This document shows positions 21,207 through 28,850 of a stretch of 64,000 nt of DNA, piece after piece. Within the stretch, counting starts at the first letter, position 1. Each line of letters begins with the position of its first letter. The notes beneath the pieces are model-generated. The model ran no database searches. It had not been told where the DNA came from and saw only the letters and a list, made by a program, of their open reading frames with translations. The position numbers were made by a program, and so were the translations under genes. Origin of the DNA: Mycolicibacterium anyangense (GTDB lineage: Bacteria > Actinomycetota > Actinomycetes > Mycobacteriales > Mycobacteriaceae); assembly GCF_010731855.1 (NCBI RefSeq), contig NZ_AP022620.1, positions 3,162,001 to 3,226,000 on the forward strand, given 5' to 3'.

Positions 21207-21859
21207 CGGGAGTTCTTGTCCCACCTGTCGAAGCCGGCCGCCTTGGCGGTTTCCTCGTCGAAGAACCACACCTCCGCGATCGTCTGCTTGTAAGAGGGGC
21301 TGTCCACCGTGTGGTAGAGCATGGAATCCTCGTTGCCCTTGATGGTCCAGCCGAGCGGCCCGCTGCCGCCGTCACCGGCCCTGGCCGAACCCTTGCCGTA
21401 GGGACCGGCCGGCACATCGGCCAGAGCAGCGACCGCGGCACCCTTCTCCTTGTGGTCCCACCTGTCGAAGCCGGCGGCCTGCGCGGTGGACTCGTCGGCG
21501 AACCACAACTCGGCGATCGTCTGCTCGTACCAAGGGCTTTCGACAGTGTGGTACAGCATCGAGTCCTCGTTGCCCTTGATGTCGAAGCCGGAGGGCGCTG
21601 CGGCACCGGCGGTGACGCGGGCCGACCCCTTGCCATACGGTTCCTCGAAATCGCCCGCGGCCAACTTCGCCGCAGCCGCACCCGCGGCGACACCTCCTGC
21701 CGCTGCAGCGGTACCCGAAACCCCAGAACCCTTGAGTCCGGCCGACACCGACTGCGTGACGGGGACCTCACGGGTCACCCGGCCGATCATCAAGACCAGC
21801 GTCAGGGCCAGCCCCAGCACGAAAGCCAGTGCCATCAGCCACCAATTCACATCATGCAT
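21203..21859 (-). CDS. arfC: ArfC-like membrane-anchored protein with duplicated domain (Rv0901-like)
   Basis: The 218-residue protein has one N-terminal membrane helix (about 6-26), an Ala/Gly linker, then two copies of a 61-residue unit at residues 75-135 and 154-214. Each runs from YGKGSAR through IKGNEDSMLYHTV and QTIAE(L/V)WF to AAGFDRWD. By position it is ArfC (Rv0901), the third gene of the arfABC operon. In M. tuberculosis arfABC is needed for ammonia release and adaptation to acid. Recalled Rv0901 is about 175 residues, so the extra length could reflect the second unit. Its start overlaps the arfB stop by one base. The unit is usually described only as a domain of unknown function. 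Confidence 0.8.
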   Translation of the reverse strand: MHDVNWWLMALAFVLGLALTLVLMIGRVTREVPVTQSVSAGLKGSGVSGTAAAAGGVAAGAAAAKLAAGDFEEPYGKGSARVTAGAAAPSGFDIKGNEDSMLYHTVESPWYEQTIAELWFADESTAQAAGFDRWDHKEKGAAVAALADVPAGPYGKGSARAGDGGSGPLGWTIKGNEDSMLYHTVDSPSYKQTIAEVWFFDEETAKAAGFDRWDKNSR

Positions 21860-22011
21860 CAGTTGGCTCCGATCTCACGCGAGCCGGGCAGGTCGGCCAG
21901 CGCCTCTTCCTCGCTGGTCCGCTTGACCGTCGCCACCGCGATCAGCCAGGCGGCCGCCGAGCCGACGAGGAACGCCAGCAGATACCACAACCATTGAACG
22001 ACGAATCCCAT
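21859..22011 (-). CDS. arfB: Small membrane protein ArfB (Rv0900-like)
   Basis: A 50-codon gene reads MGFVVQWLWYLLAFLVGSAA, then AWLIAVATVKRTSEEEALAD and LPGSREIGAN. A single membrane helix (about residues 5-27) is followed by a charged cytoplasmic tail. Rv0900 is also 50 residues and sits between arfA and arfC, as here. It starts 11 bases after arfA stops, and its TGA overlaps the arfC ATG by one base, indicating coupled translation. Function in the Arf system is not defined. Confidence 0.85.
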   Translation of the reverse strand: MGFVVQWLWYLLAFLVGSAAAWLIAVATVKRTSEEEALADLPGSREIGAN

Positions 22012-22022
22012 GTCGGCCTCTC

Positions 22023-23027
22023 CTAGCTCACCGTGATCTCGACGCGACGGTTCTGTGCTCGACCCGCCTCGGTGTCATTGCCGGCGATCGGACTCGCCGA
22101 ACCCAGCCCCGTGGTAGTCACCTCTCCCGCTGAAACCCCTTGGGAGACCAGGTAATCGCCGACCGACTTGGCCCGCGCACCGCTCAGCGGGATGTTGATC
22201 GCATCGTTGCCGGTGTTGTCGGTGTAGCCGGTGACCACGATCTTGGCCTGCGGGCAGGCCTTGATCTTGGCGGCCACCCCGGCCAGCATCTGCTGCGCCG
22301 CCGAAGTCAGGCTGTACCCGTCGGTCTGGAAGTTGATCGGGGCCGTCAGCGCCGCGGCAATATCGGACTGCAGCGACCCGCACCCGCCACCGGCACCGGC
22401 CGTCGGGGCCGGCGCCGGCGCGGTGGCCGACCCGGTTGCCGAGGGCAGGGCCACCACGATGTTGTCGACCACGGTCAGGTTGGGCCAGGCCGCCTTGGCC
22501 GCGGCCTCGACGGCGGCCTTGACCTCCGCAGACGGCGCGGTTCCCGTCAGCGTGACGGTGCCACCGGACAGGTCGAAGTGGAAATCCGGGATGTCGAAGG
22601 CGGCCTTGAACAATCCGCCGAGACCGGAGAAGTCGGGCACGCTGACACCGGCCTTGATGTCGAGCTTGTCGATCAGGTTCACACCAGGGCCCAGCGCCGC
22701 CTTCAGGCTGTCGAGCAGCGAGGTCTTGATCGAGAGGTCGGGAAAGTCACCGGAGAGCGTGAAGTCATTGCCGTTGCGGATGATCGACAACGGCGCGAAG
22801 TTCAGCGACGGCACGGACAGGCTCGGCGCGGTGACACCGATACTCGGAGTGCTGACGCTGACCTTCGGGCCCTTGTTCAATAGGCCCCAGCCGATCAGAC
22901 CGAGCAACAACGGGATCAAGAGCAGACCGAGCAACCAACCCAGGCCCGGCGAGCGGCGGAAGAATCTTGATTCGCGCCGCCATTGGGTTGCCGTCGCGCT
23001 TACGCGCGCATCATCCGAGTCCGCCAT
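22023..23027 (-). CDS. arfA: OmpATb/ArfA, BON and OmpA-domain membrane protein
   Basis: The 334-residue protein has a cytoplasmic N-terminus, one membrane helix (about 28-50, LGWLLGLLLIPLLLGLIGW), a central BON-type region with repeated DFTLSGDFPD and TVTLTGTAPS strands (about 70-200), an Ala/Pro linker, and a C-terminal OmpA-like peptidoglycan-binding domain. The OmpA domain is marked by VVTGYTDNTGND, SGARAKSVGDYLVSQGV and RAQNRRVEITV. It matches Rv0899 (about 326 residues). ArfA is linked to growth in acid through ammonia secretion. It is first in the operon with arfB and arfC. Confidence 0.93.
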   Translation of the reverse strand: MADSDDARVSATATQWRRESRFFRRSPGLGWLLGLLLIPLLLGLIGWGLLNKGPKVSVSTPSIGVTAPSLSVPSLNFAPLSIIRNGNDFTLSGDFPDLSIKTSLLDSLKAALGPGVNLIDKLDIKAGVSVPDFSGLGGLFKAAFDIPDFHFDLSGGTVTLTGTAPSAEVKAAVEAAAKAAWPNLTVVDNIVVALPSATGSATAPAPAPTAGAGGGCGSLQSDIAAALTAPINFQTDGYSLTSAAQQMLAGVAAKIKACPQAKIVVTGYTDNTGNDAINIPLSGARAKSVGDYLVSQGVSAGEVTTTGLGSASPIAGNDTEAGRAQNRRVEITVS

Positions 23028-23142
23028 CGGCCTGCTCCTCCGCCGCTCCGCTTGCGCATCAAAATCCGGACCGCTGCACGATACGACCGCCGCACAGCGG
23101 TTGATAGTTGAACGCAGAAATATTAACGCAAACGTCGGGCGG

Positions 23143-23178
23143 GCGCCCCGGCGAATTTCCGTCTGTTAGCCGGGGCGC
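23143..23178 (-). terminator. Stem-loop after the FKBP gene
   Basis: A perfect 10-bp GC stem (arms 23143-23152 and 23169-23178) with a 16-base loop lies 8 bases beyond the FKBP stop and upstream of the arfA promoter region. It would separate the two minus-strand units. Confidence 0.6.
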
Positions 23179-23185
23179 GCGGCGG

Positions 23186-23548
23186 TCAGCGGGTGGCCAG
23201 AAGATCGATGACGAAGATCAGCGTCTTACCGGAGAGCTGATGCCCTGAACCGGCCGGACCGTAGGCCTGCTCCGGCGGGATGGTCAGCTGACGACGGCCA
23301 CCGACCCGCATGCCGGGGATTCCGTCCTGCCAGCCCTGGATCAGTCCACGAAGCGGGAACGAGATGGACTCGCCGCGATTCCAGGAGCTGTCGAACTCGT
23401 CGCCGGTGTCGTACTCGACACCGACATAGTGCACGTCGACCACGGCACCGGGCTTGGCTTCGTCGCCGTCGCCCACCACCAGGTCTTTGATGACGAGCTC
23501 GGTGGGGGCCGGGCCGTCAGGGAATTCGATCTCGGGTTTGGTCGTCAC
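23186..23548 (-). CDS. FKBP-type peptidyl-prolyl isomerase
   Basis: The 120-residue single-domain FKBP contains GAVVDVHYVGVEYDTGDEFDSS, FPLRGLIQGWQDGIPGMRVG (the pocket Trp in GWQDG) and GRRQLTIPPEQAYG. It ends SGKTLIFVIDLL. It should catalyse cis-trans isomerisation of prolyl bonds. No signal peptide is seen, so it is probably cytoplasmic. It lies 20 bases downstream of the SDR gene and could be last in that transcript, although it is a housekeeping-type protein. Confidence 0.93.
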   Translation of the reverse strand: MTTKPEIEFPDGPAPTELVIKDLVVGDGDEAKPGAVVDVHYVGVEYDTGDEFDSSWNRGESISFPLRGLIQGWQDGIPGMRVGGRRQLTIPPEQAYGPAGSGHQLSGKTLIFVIDLLATR

Positions 23549-23568
23549 CGCTCACACCTTAGCCGGGG

Positions 23569-24318
23569 TCAGGCCCCCGGCGGCTGGAGCCACTCGATCG
23601 GTCGCAGCAGCACGATCTCGGGCACCACGCAGCTGCGCGACACCCGGATCGTCATCCGGATCGCCTCGGCGATGTCGGTGGGGGCGATCATCTCCTCGGG
23701 GCCGACGGTGTCGCGATAACCGTTGGCGATCGGAGTGTCGACCAGGCCAGGACAGATCGCGGTGGCCTTGATACCGGCGGTGGACAGCTCGTCGTGCAGG
23801 GACTCGGTGAAGCCGACGACGGCGAACTTGGTGGCCGAGTAGGAGGACAGCCCCGCCTCACCGCGCTTGCCGGCGTTGGAGGCGATATTGACCACCTGAG
23901 CCGATGTGCGTTGCTGCACCGATGCGGTGAGCAGCGGCATCGACTTGCTGGTCAGCAGGATCACCGCCCGGACGTTGACCGCGAGTTGCTCGTCGAGGAA
24001 GTCGGCGGTGATCTGGTGCACCGGCCGATCCCCCGCCACCCCGGCATTGTTGACCAGCAGGTCCAGCGACCCGTGGCGGGCGGCGTGCTCGCCGACCACC
24101 GTATCCAGGAACGCCTCGTCGGCCAGCGATCCGGCCAGCACCGCGACGGGCGGTCCCGCGCCGTCGGTCAGGCCGGCGGCCACGGTGTCGAGCTTACCCG
24201 GGTCACGGCCGACGAGGGTCAGGGCGAAGCCTTCCTCGTGCAGCATCGCCGCGATCGCCGAACCGATACCGCCCGAGGCCCCGGTGACGATGGCACTGCG
24301 TACTGGGCTGTCCACCAA
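23569..24318 (-). CDS. Short-chain dehydrogenase/reductase (classical SDR)
   Basis: The 249-residue Rossmann oxidoreductase has the cofactor loop TGASGGIG, NNAG, a Ser in VVNIASNAGK, and the catalytic YSATK (YxxxK). The loop after the second strand (VGRDPGK) has Arg where NADPH-preferring members do. Substrate is unknown. It follows the GntR gene by 24 bases and belongs to the minus-strand arm of the amino-alcohol-type island. It may oxidise or reduce an alcohol or aldehyde in that route, but it could also be a passenger. Confidence 0.82.
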   Translation of the reverse strand: MVDSPVRSAIVTGASGGIGSAIAAMLHEEGFALTLVGRDPGKLDTVAAGLTDGAGPPVAVLAGSLADEAFLDTVVGEHAARHGSLDLLVNNAGVAGDRPVHQITADFLDEQLAVNVRAVILLTSKSMPLLTASVQQRTSAQVVNIASNAGKRGEAGLSSYSATKFAVVGFTESLHDELSTAGIKATAICPGLVDTPIANGYRDTVGPEEMIAPTDIAEAIRMTIRVSRSCVVPEIVLLRPIEWLQPPGA

Positions 24319-24342
24319 TGGATTACACCTTCCTTGCGGCCG

Positions 24343-25128
24343 TCAGGCGCTGCTCACCGAACGCTCGACCCTGCCATCGGTGCCACGGCGCTCGCGCGAG
24401 GTGACGGTGGACGTGGTCGCGGTGAGCCGGACGCGGTCGGCGCGGAACAGGTCGTAGGCGTATTCGAACGGCCGGTCCGAGGAATCGTGGGTGACGCGGG
24501 TGATCGCCACCAGCGGGCGTTTGTTCGCGATGCCGAGCCACTCGGCTTCCCGGGGGCTGGCGCTGACCACCTCGATCATCTCGGTCGACGTGGCGGGCGA
24601 CAGGCCGTAGCGGACTGCCAGGAGTTCGTAGATCGAGCCGCCCAGCGGTTGCTCGAGCAGATCCACCACCTGTTCGGCGATGAAGCAGGAGAAGTCCACC
24701 GACAGCGGTACGCCGTCGGCGAATCGTAGCCGCCGGATGGCGAAAACCTCTTCGGCGGTGGTGATCTCGAGAGCCGCCGCCTCGGCGGGCGTGGCCGCCC
24801 GGCGATCGGTGGCCAGCACCCTGGTGGCGCTGGTGTGCCCACCGCTGCGGAGCCGGGCGGGCAGTCCGGCCAATTCGGCAGCATTGCGTTCGACGACGTC
24901 GGCCCGCACGAACGTCCCGCCGTTGCGGCCGGTTCGCCGCTCGAGCACGCCGGCACGGCTCAGCGGGAGCAGCGCACTGCGCAGGGTGGACCGGGAGACG
25001 TCGAACTGCTCGGCCATCTCGCGTTCGGTGCCCAACCGGGATCCGGGCCGCAACGCCCCCTGCGCCAGCATCGACAGGATGCGGCGACGGACGTCCTCGG
25101 CGATCGGCCCCCCCTCGGACTCCTCCAT
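24343..25128 (-). CDS. GntR/HutC-family transcription regulator with UTRA domain
   Basis: The 261-residue regulator has an N-terminal winged helix (about 8-75: RRRILSMLAQGALRPGSRLG, TEREMAEQFDVSRSTLRSAL) and a C-terminal UTRA effector-binding domain (about 95-245: ATRVLATDR, FAIRRLRFADGVPLSVD, RPFEYAYDLFRADRVRL). UTRA regulators commonly repress adjacent catabolic operons until a small ligand binds. It is two bases behind an SDR gene. The two AGACCA-containing motifs in the divergent promoter region match half of the TGGTCTAGACCA-type operators recognised by this subfamily, so it probably controls both arms of the island. Confidence 0.88.
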   Translation of the reverse strand: MEESEGGPIAEDVRRRILSMLAQGALRPGSRLGTEREMAEQFDVSRSTLRSALLPLSRAGVLERRTGRNGGTFVRADVVERNAAELAGLPARLRSGGHTSATRVLATDRRAATPAEAAALEITTAEEVFAIRRLRFADGVPLSVDFSCFIAEQVVDLLEQPLGGSIYELLAVRYGLSPATSTEMIEVVSASPREAEWLGIANKRPLVAITRVTHDSSDRPFEYAYDLFRADRVRLTATTSTVTSRERRGTDGRVERSVSSA

Positions 25129-25130
25129 TG

Positions 25131-25907
25131 CTAGTGACTCACGGCGTCCGGGGACTCGGGAAGTACCTGACCACCGTCGACGGCGATGGCCTGACCGGTG
25201 ATGTAGCCGGCCTCCTTGGTGGCCAGGAATGCCGCGAGGTGACCGATGTCCGCAGGCGTGCCCAGCGCACCGGCCGGGATCGCCCGGGTCATGCCGGCGA
25301 TGTAGTCCTCACCCATGTCGGCGAGCCCCTCGGTGAGGATGTTGCCGGGCAGGATGGCATTGACCGTGATCTTGCGCGGCGCCAATTCGATTGCGGCGGT
25401 GCGCATGAAGCCCAGTTGGGCGGCCTTCGAGGCCCCGTAGTGCGACCATCCGGGAAACCCGGTGATCGGCCCGGTGATCGACGAGGTCAGGATCACCCGG
25501 CCGCGCCCGGAGGCGGTCAGGGCCTCCAGGCAGGACTGCACGGTGTAGACGGTGCCCTTGACGTTGATGTCGAGAACCTCGCTCAGCTGGGCCGGTGTCA
25601 TCGAAGCGAGCGGTGCCTCGGGGAAGATGCCGGCGTTGGCGCACACCACGTCAATGGCGCCGAACGTCTCACGCACCGTTTCGGCAAGATTGGCGCACGA
25701 CATCGGATCGGCGACATCGGCCTGGATTCCGATCACCTTTCCCGATCCGCGGTCATCGAGATCGGCGACCACGGCGTCGATGTCGGCCGAGGACCGCGCC
25801 GCGATCGCCACATTGGCGCCCGCCGTGGCGAACACCGTGGCGATACCTCGGCCGATCCCCTTGCTCCCGCCTGTCACCAGGACCGACGTCGACTTCAGAT
25901 CAAACAT
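25131..25907 (-). CDS. SDR-family oxidoreductase (FabG-like)
   Basis: The 258-residue protein starts [19 protein letters not shown] at an ATG preceded by AAAGGAAACGG, a good ribosome-binding site. The much longer upstream frame is rejected. Motifs are [12 protein letters not shown], a Ser in ILTSSITG, and YGASK (YxxxK). The second-strand loop AARSS suggests NADP(H) use. It lies between the kinase and the GntR gene with gaps of 26 and 2 bases, making it part of the same transcript. A role as a dehydrogenase of an amino-alcohol or of the resulting carbonyl is plausible but unproven. Confidence 0.85.
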   Translation of the reverse strand: MFDLKSTSVLVTGGSKGIGRGIATVFATAGANVAIAARSSADIDAVVADLDDRGSGKVIGIQADVADPMSCANLAETVRETFGAIDVVCANAGIFPEAPLASMTPAQLSEVLDINVKGTVYTVQSCLEALTASGRGRVILTSSITGPITGFPGWSHYGASKAAQLGFMRTAAIELAPRKITVNAILPGNILTEGLADMGEDYIAGMTRAIPAGALGTPADIGHLAAFLATKEAGYITGQAIAVDGGQVLPESPDAVSH

Positions 25908-25933
25908 CCGTTTCCTTTCTGCTGCAGGGTCAT

Positions 25934-26965
25934 TCAGACCCTGGAACCGAAGATCGCCTCGTGGAGCCAGGTGCGGTCCTCGAGGTACCGCTGCGCCAAC
26001 CGGGCGGTGTCCGGTGCGAACCGCTCGCCGAGCCCGATCGCGGCGTCGGCGTCGTGGTGGGAGGCGATCCACGCGGTGAGATTGATGCGCCGCATCATGA
26101 CGAACGTCGGGATCAGTTCCAGATGGTTGGGGGCAATGGTCCCGACGTCGAAGTAGCCGGTGAGCCAGTCGGCGATGATGCGCTCGCCGGCCGGGGTGTC
26201 CTCGATGAACGACACCGCCGCACCCAGGTCGGCCAGATACCACGACCACCCGCAGTCGTCGAAGTCGATCACCGTGATGCCCGCGGTCAGGTCGGTGGGA
26301 TCGACCATCAGGTTGGCCAACCGCAGGTCGGCATGCACCAGGCCGAAACGGTCTGGGGCGCTGCCGAACTCGGTGAGCTTCGCGGTGATGTCATCGGAGG
26401 CACGCTGGATCCAGGATCGGTCGGCGTCGGTCAACCCGGGCGCCAGCCGCCAGTTACCCCAGCGCGCGTCGGGCCCCAGGATGGTGTCCAGATCCCAGCG
26501 GAACCTGGTGAATCCGCTCGGTGTGGGCCAGCGCCGGGAGTGCTCGTGCATCACGGCGGTGATCCGACCGAGTTCGTCGAAACCGACCGCGTCGGGGTCG
26601 TCCTCGGCGGTGCAGCCGGGGACGAAGGTCACCGCGTCGACATGCAGCGTTGATCCCTCGGCCTCGGCGACCACCACATCGGCCCCGTCTCGGGCGACGA
26701 CCAATTCCGGTGTGGTAACAGCGGTATCAGTGCGCAGCGCCTTCATCCACGCCAGCTCCGACCGGATCGCGTCCAGCGAGTGGTACCCAGGCCGGTGCAC
26801 CCGCAACACGATCGGGTCGTCGTCGGCGACCAGATAGGTGGCGTTCTCCGACAGGCTCAGCAGACGCAGGGCGGTATCGGCGGCACGGCCGTAGGCAGGA
26901 AGTGCTGCGCGCGCGAAGGACTCATGGGTCGGCGGCAATCCCGGCATGGCAACAGTGTGAACCAT
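25934..26965 (-). CDS. APH-fold small-molecule kinase (homoserine/hydroxylysine kinase type)
   Basis: The 343-residue protein has the aminoglycoside/choline kinase fold. Its catalytic loop is [11 protein letters not shown] (HxDxxxxN, near residue 210) and its metal-binding segment is VIDFDDCG. The N-lobe has [12 protein letters not shown]. Relatives phosphorylate amino alcohols, for example hydroxylysine, homoserine and choline. In animals such a kinase works with an AGXT2L phospho-lyase, and a class III aminotransferase-fold gene is encoded across the divergent promoter here. An AGGAGG lies 3 bases before the ATG at 26965. The next ATG, 26947, is a possible alternative. No resistance-type specificity is implied. 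Confidence 0.8.
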   Translation of the reverse strand: MVHTVAMPGLPPTHESFARAALPAYGRAADTALRLLSLSENATYLVADDDPIVLRVHRPGYHSLDAIRSELAWMKALRTDTAVTTPELVVARDGADVVVAEAEGSTLHVDAVTFVPGCTAEDDPDAVGFDELGRITAVMHEHSRRWPTPSGFTRFRWDLDTILGPDARWGNWRLAPGLTDADRSWIQRASDDITAKLTEFGSAPDRFGLVHADLRLANLMVDPTDLTAGITVIDFDDCGWSWYLADLGAAVSFIEDTPAGERIIADWLTGYFDVGTIAPNHLELIPTFVMMRRINLTAWIASHHDADAAIGLGERFAPDTARLAQRYLEDRTWLHEAIFGSRV

Positions 26966-26975
26966 TACCTCCTAC

Positions 26976-26989
26976 AAAGCAGACCAAAT
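26976..26989. promoter_or_regulatory. Candidate GntR operator, copy 1
   Basis: AAAGCAGACCAAAT matches a second site at 27173 in 13 of 14 positions. It lies just upstream of the kinase start and contains AGACCA, half of the palindrome favoured by UTRA-type GntR regulators. Confidence 0.5.
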
Positions 26990-27172
26990 CGGCACATTTA
27001 ACGCCCGTGTTTCGCGGCGGGACTTTTGGAAACATTGCCGAAACACTCCGCCGAGATTCCTCCATTTTTCCTGTTGACCAGGCGATCTGACAGGGGTAAC
27101 AATGACCGCGTCGTATCACAACGTTGTCGTCGACAACCACCTCGCTCCCCGGACGCAGCCGCATCTCGGGCT

Positions 27173-27186
27173 AAACCAGACCAAAT
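27173..27186. promoter_or_regulatory. Candidate GntR operator, copy 2
   Basis: AAACCAGACCAAAT is a direct-repeat copy of the site at 26976 and sits 45 bases before the permease start. The 197-base spacing between copies would suit repression of both divergent transcripts. The DNA between the two sites shows no other gene. Confidence 0.5.
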
Positions 27187-27230
27187 AACTGCGCGACCAC
27201 CGGTCGTGTTCGAGACGGGAAAACACACAA

Positions 27231-28808
27231 ATGAGCGACATCATCGACCCGCCTGCCGCGGCAGGAGCCCAGGCCGGTTCGGCGGGTGACACCGTCCAAC
27301 GGCTCAAGCCCAATGCCGTGGGCCTGATCGGCGTGCTGTTCATGGCGGTGGCCACGGCAGCACCGATCACCGCCATGGTGGGCAACGTCCCGATCGCCGT
27401 CGGGTTCGGCAACGGCGCCTACGCGCCGGCCGGCTACTTCGTCGCCACGATCGTGCTGACCCTGTTCGCGATCGGCTACGCCGCGATGAGCAAGCACATC
27501 ACCGCAACCGGCGCCTTCTACGGCTACATCTCGCACGGGCTGGGCCGCATCGTCGGACTCGGCGCCGGCTTCCTGACGACGATGGCCTACATGGTCTTCG
27601 AGGCCTCGCTGATCGGCATCTTCGCGTTCTTCGCCAACGACACGTTCAATTCCCTGTTCCACGTCAACATCTCGTGGATCGTGTTCGCGATCGGCATGCT
27701 CGTGGTCAACCTGGTGCTGACCTACTTCGACATCAACCTGGCGGCCAAGGTGCTCGGGGTCTTCCTCATCACCGAGATCGTCATGCTGGCCCTGATGGCA
27801 CTGTCGGTTCTGTTCACCGGTGGTGGCCCGCAGGGCTGGTCGTGGGGATCGCTCAACCCGCTCAACGGTTTTGCCAGCCTGTCCGGCTCGGTGACCGGTC
27901 CGGACGGCAAGGTGCTCGCGGTGGCCGGCTCGGCCGGTATCGGTCTGTTCTTCGCCTTCTGGTCGTGGGTCGGCTTCGAGTCCAGTGCCATGTACGGCGA
28001 GGAGTCCAAGAACCCGAAGAAGATCATCCCGATCGCGGTCATCAGCTCGGTGGTCGGTATCGGCCTGTTCTACATCTTCATCTCCTGGATGGCCATCGTC
28101 GGCACCGGACCGCAGAATGCCATTGCGCTGGCGCAGGATTCGTCGACTGCCGGCGACATCTTCTTCGGCCCCGTGCAGAGGAACCTCGGCACCTGGGCGG
28201 TCGACATGTTCAAGATCCTGCTGATGACCGGTTCGTTCGCGTGCGGTATGGCCTTCCACAACTGCGCAGCACGCTACATCTACGCCCTGGGCCGCGAGAA
28301 CGTCATCCCCGGTATGCGCAAGACCCTGGGCGCCACCCATCCCGTGCACGGTTCGCCGCACATCGCCGGCCTGGCGCAGACCATCTTCGCGACCGTCGTC
28401 GTGCTGTTCTTCGCCTTCACCGGCCGTGACCCCTACACCGGTCTCTACGGGCTGATGGCGCTGCTGGGCACCACCGCGATCCTGATCGTGCAGGCCCTGG
28501 CGGCGTTCGCGGTGATCGCGTACTTCCACGTCGGAAAGCACCATCCCGAGACCGCACACTGGTTCCGCACATTCCTGGCTCCACTACTCGGCGGCATCGG
28601 CATGCTGTACGTGATCTACCTGCTCGGCAAGAATGCGTCGTTCGCGGCCGGATCGGCGGCCACCGACTGGGTGTTCACCATCATCCCCTACGTGGTCGGC
28701 ATCACCGGTCTCAGCGGGGTCCTGCTGGCTCTCTACCTGAAAGCGAAGTCGCCGCAACGGTATTCGGAGCTCGGCCGGATCGTCCTCGAAGAGGCGCACG
28801 AACGCTGA
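27231..28808 (+). CDS. APC-superfamily amino acid/amine permease
   Basis: The 525-residue transporter has about twelve membrane helices. It opens LKPNAVGLIGVLFMAVATAA followed by PITAMVGNVPIAVGFGNG, the helix-1 region of APC permeases. Other marks are GAFYGYISHGLG and FWSWVGFESSAMYGEESKN. Family members import amino acids, ethanolamine or related amines by proton or solute coupling. It is the first gene of the plus-strand arm, 42 bases before the aminotransferase-fold gene, so it probably imports that enzyme's precursor. Length is ordinary for the family. Confidence 0.88.
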   Translation: MSDIIDPPAAAGAQAGSAGDTVQRLKPNAVGLIGVLFMAVATAAPITAMVGNVPIAVGFGNGAYAPAGYFVATIVLTLFAIGYAAMSKHITATGAFYGYISHGLGRIVGLGAGFLTTMAYMVFEASLIGIFAFFANDTFNSLFHVNISWIVFAIGMLVVNLVLTYFDINLAAKVLGVFLITEIVMLALMALSVLFTGGGPQGWSWGSLNPLNGFASLSGSVTGPDGKVLAVAGSAGIGLFFAFWSWVGFESSAMYGEESKNPKKIIPIAVISSVVGIGLFYIFISWMAIVGTGPQNAIALAQDSSTAGDIFFGPVQRNLGTWAVDMFKILLMTGSFACGMAFHNCAARYIYALGRENVIPGMRKTLGATHPVHGSPHIAGLAQTIFATVVVLFFAFTGRDPYTGLYGLMALLGTTAILIVQALAAFAVIAYFHVGKHHPETAHWFRTFLAPLLGGIGMLYVIYLLGKNASFAAGSAATDWVFTIIPYVVGITGLSGVLLALYLKAKSPQRYSELGRIVLEEAHER

Positions 28809-28850
28809 GGACACGGGCCGCGATCAACCACCACGGTAAGGAGTAGCGAT

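Noticed and set aside
25908..26249. N-terminal extension of the FabG-like SDR
   Set aside because: The extension is antisense-type composition overlapping the kinase gene; the ATG at 25907 has a good ribosome-binding site and starts the Rossmann fold correctly.
25934..26965. Aminoglycoside resistance gene
   Set aside because: The kinase has the APH fold, but its neighbours (permease, PLP enzyme, SDRs, GntR) point to metabolism rather than resistance.
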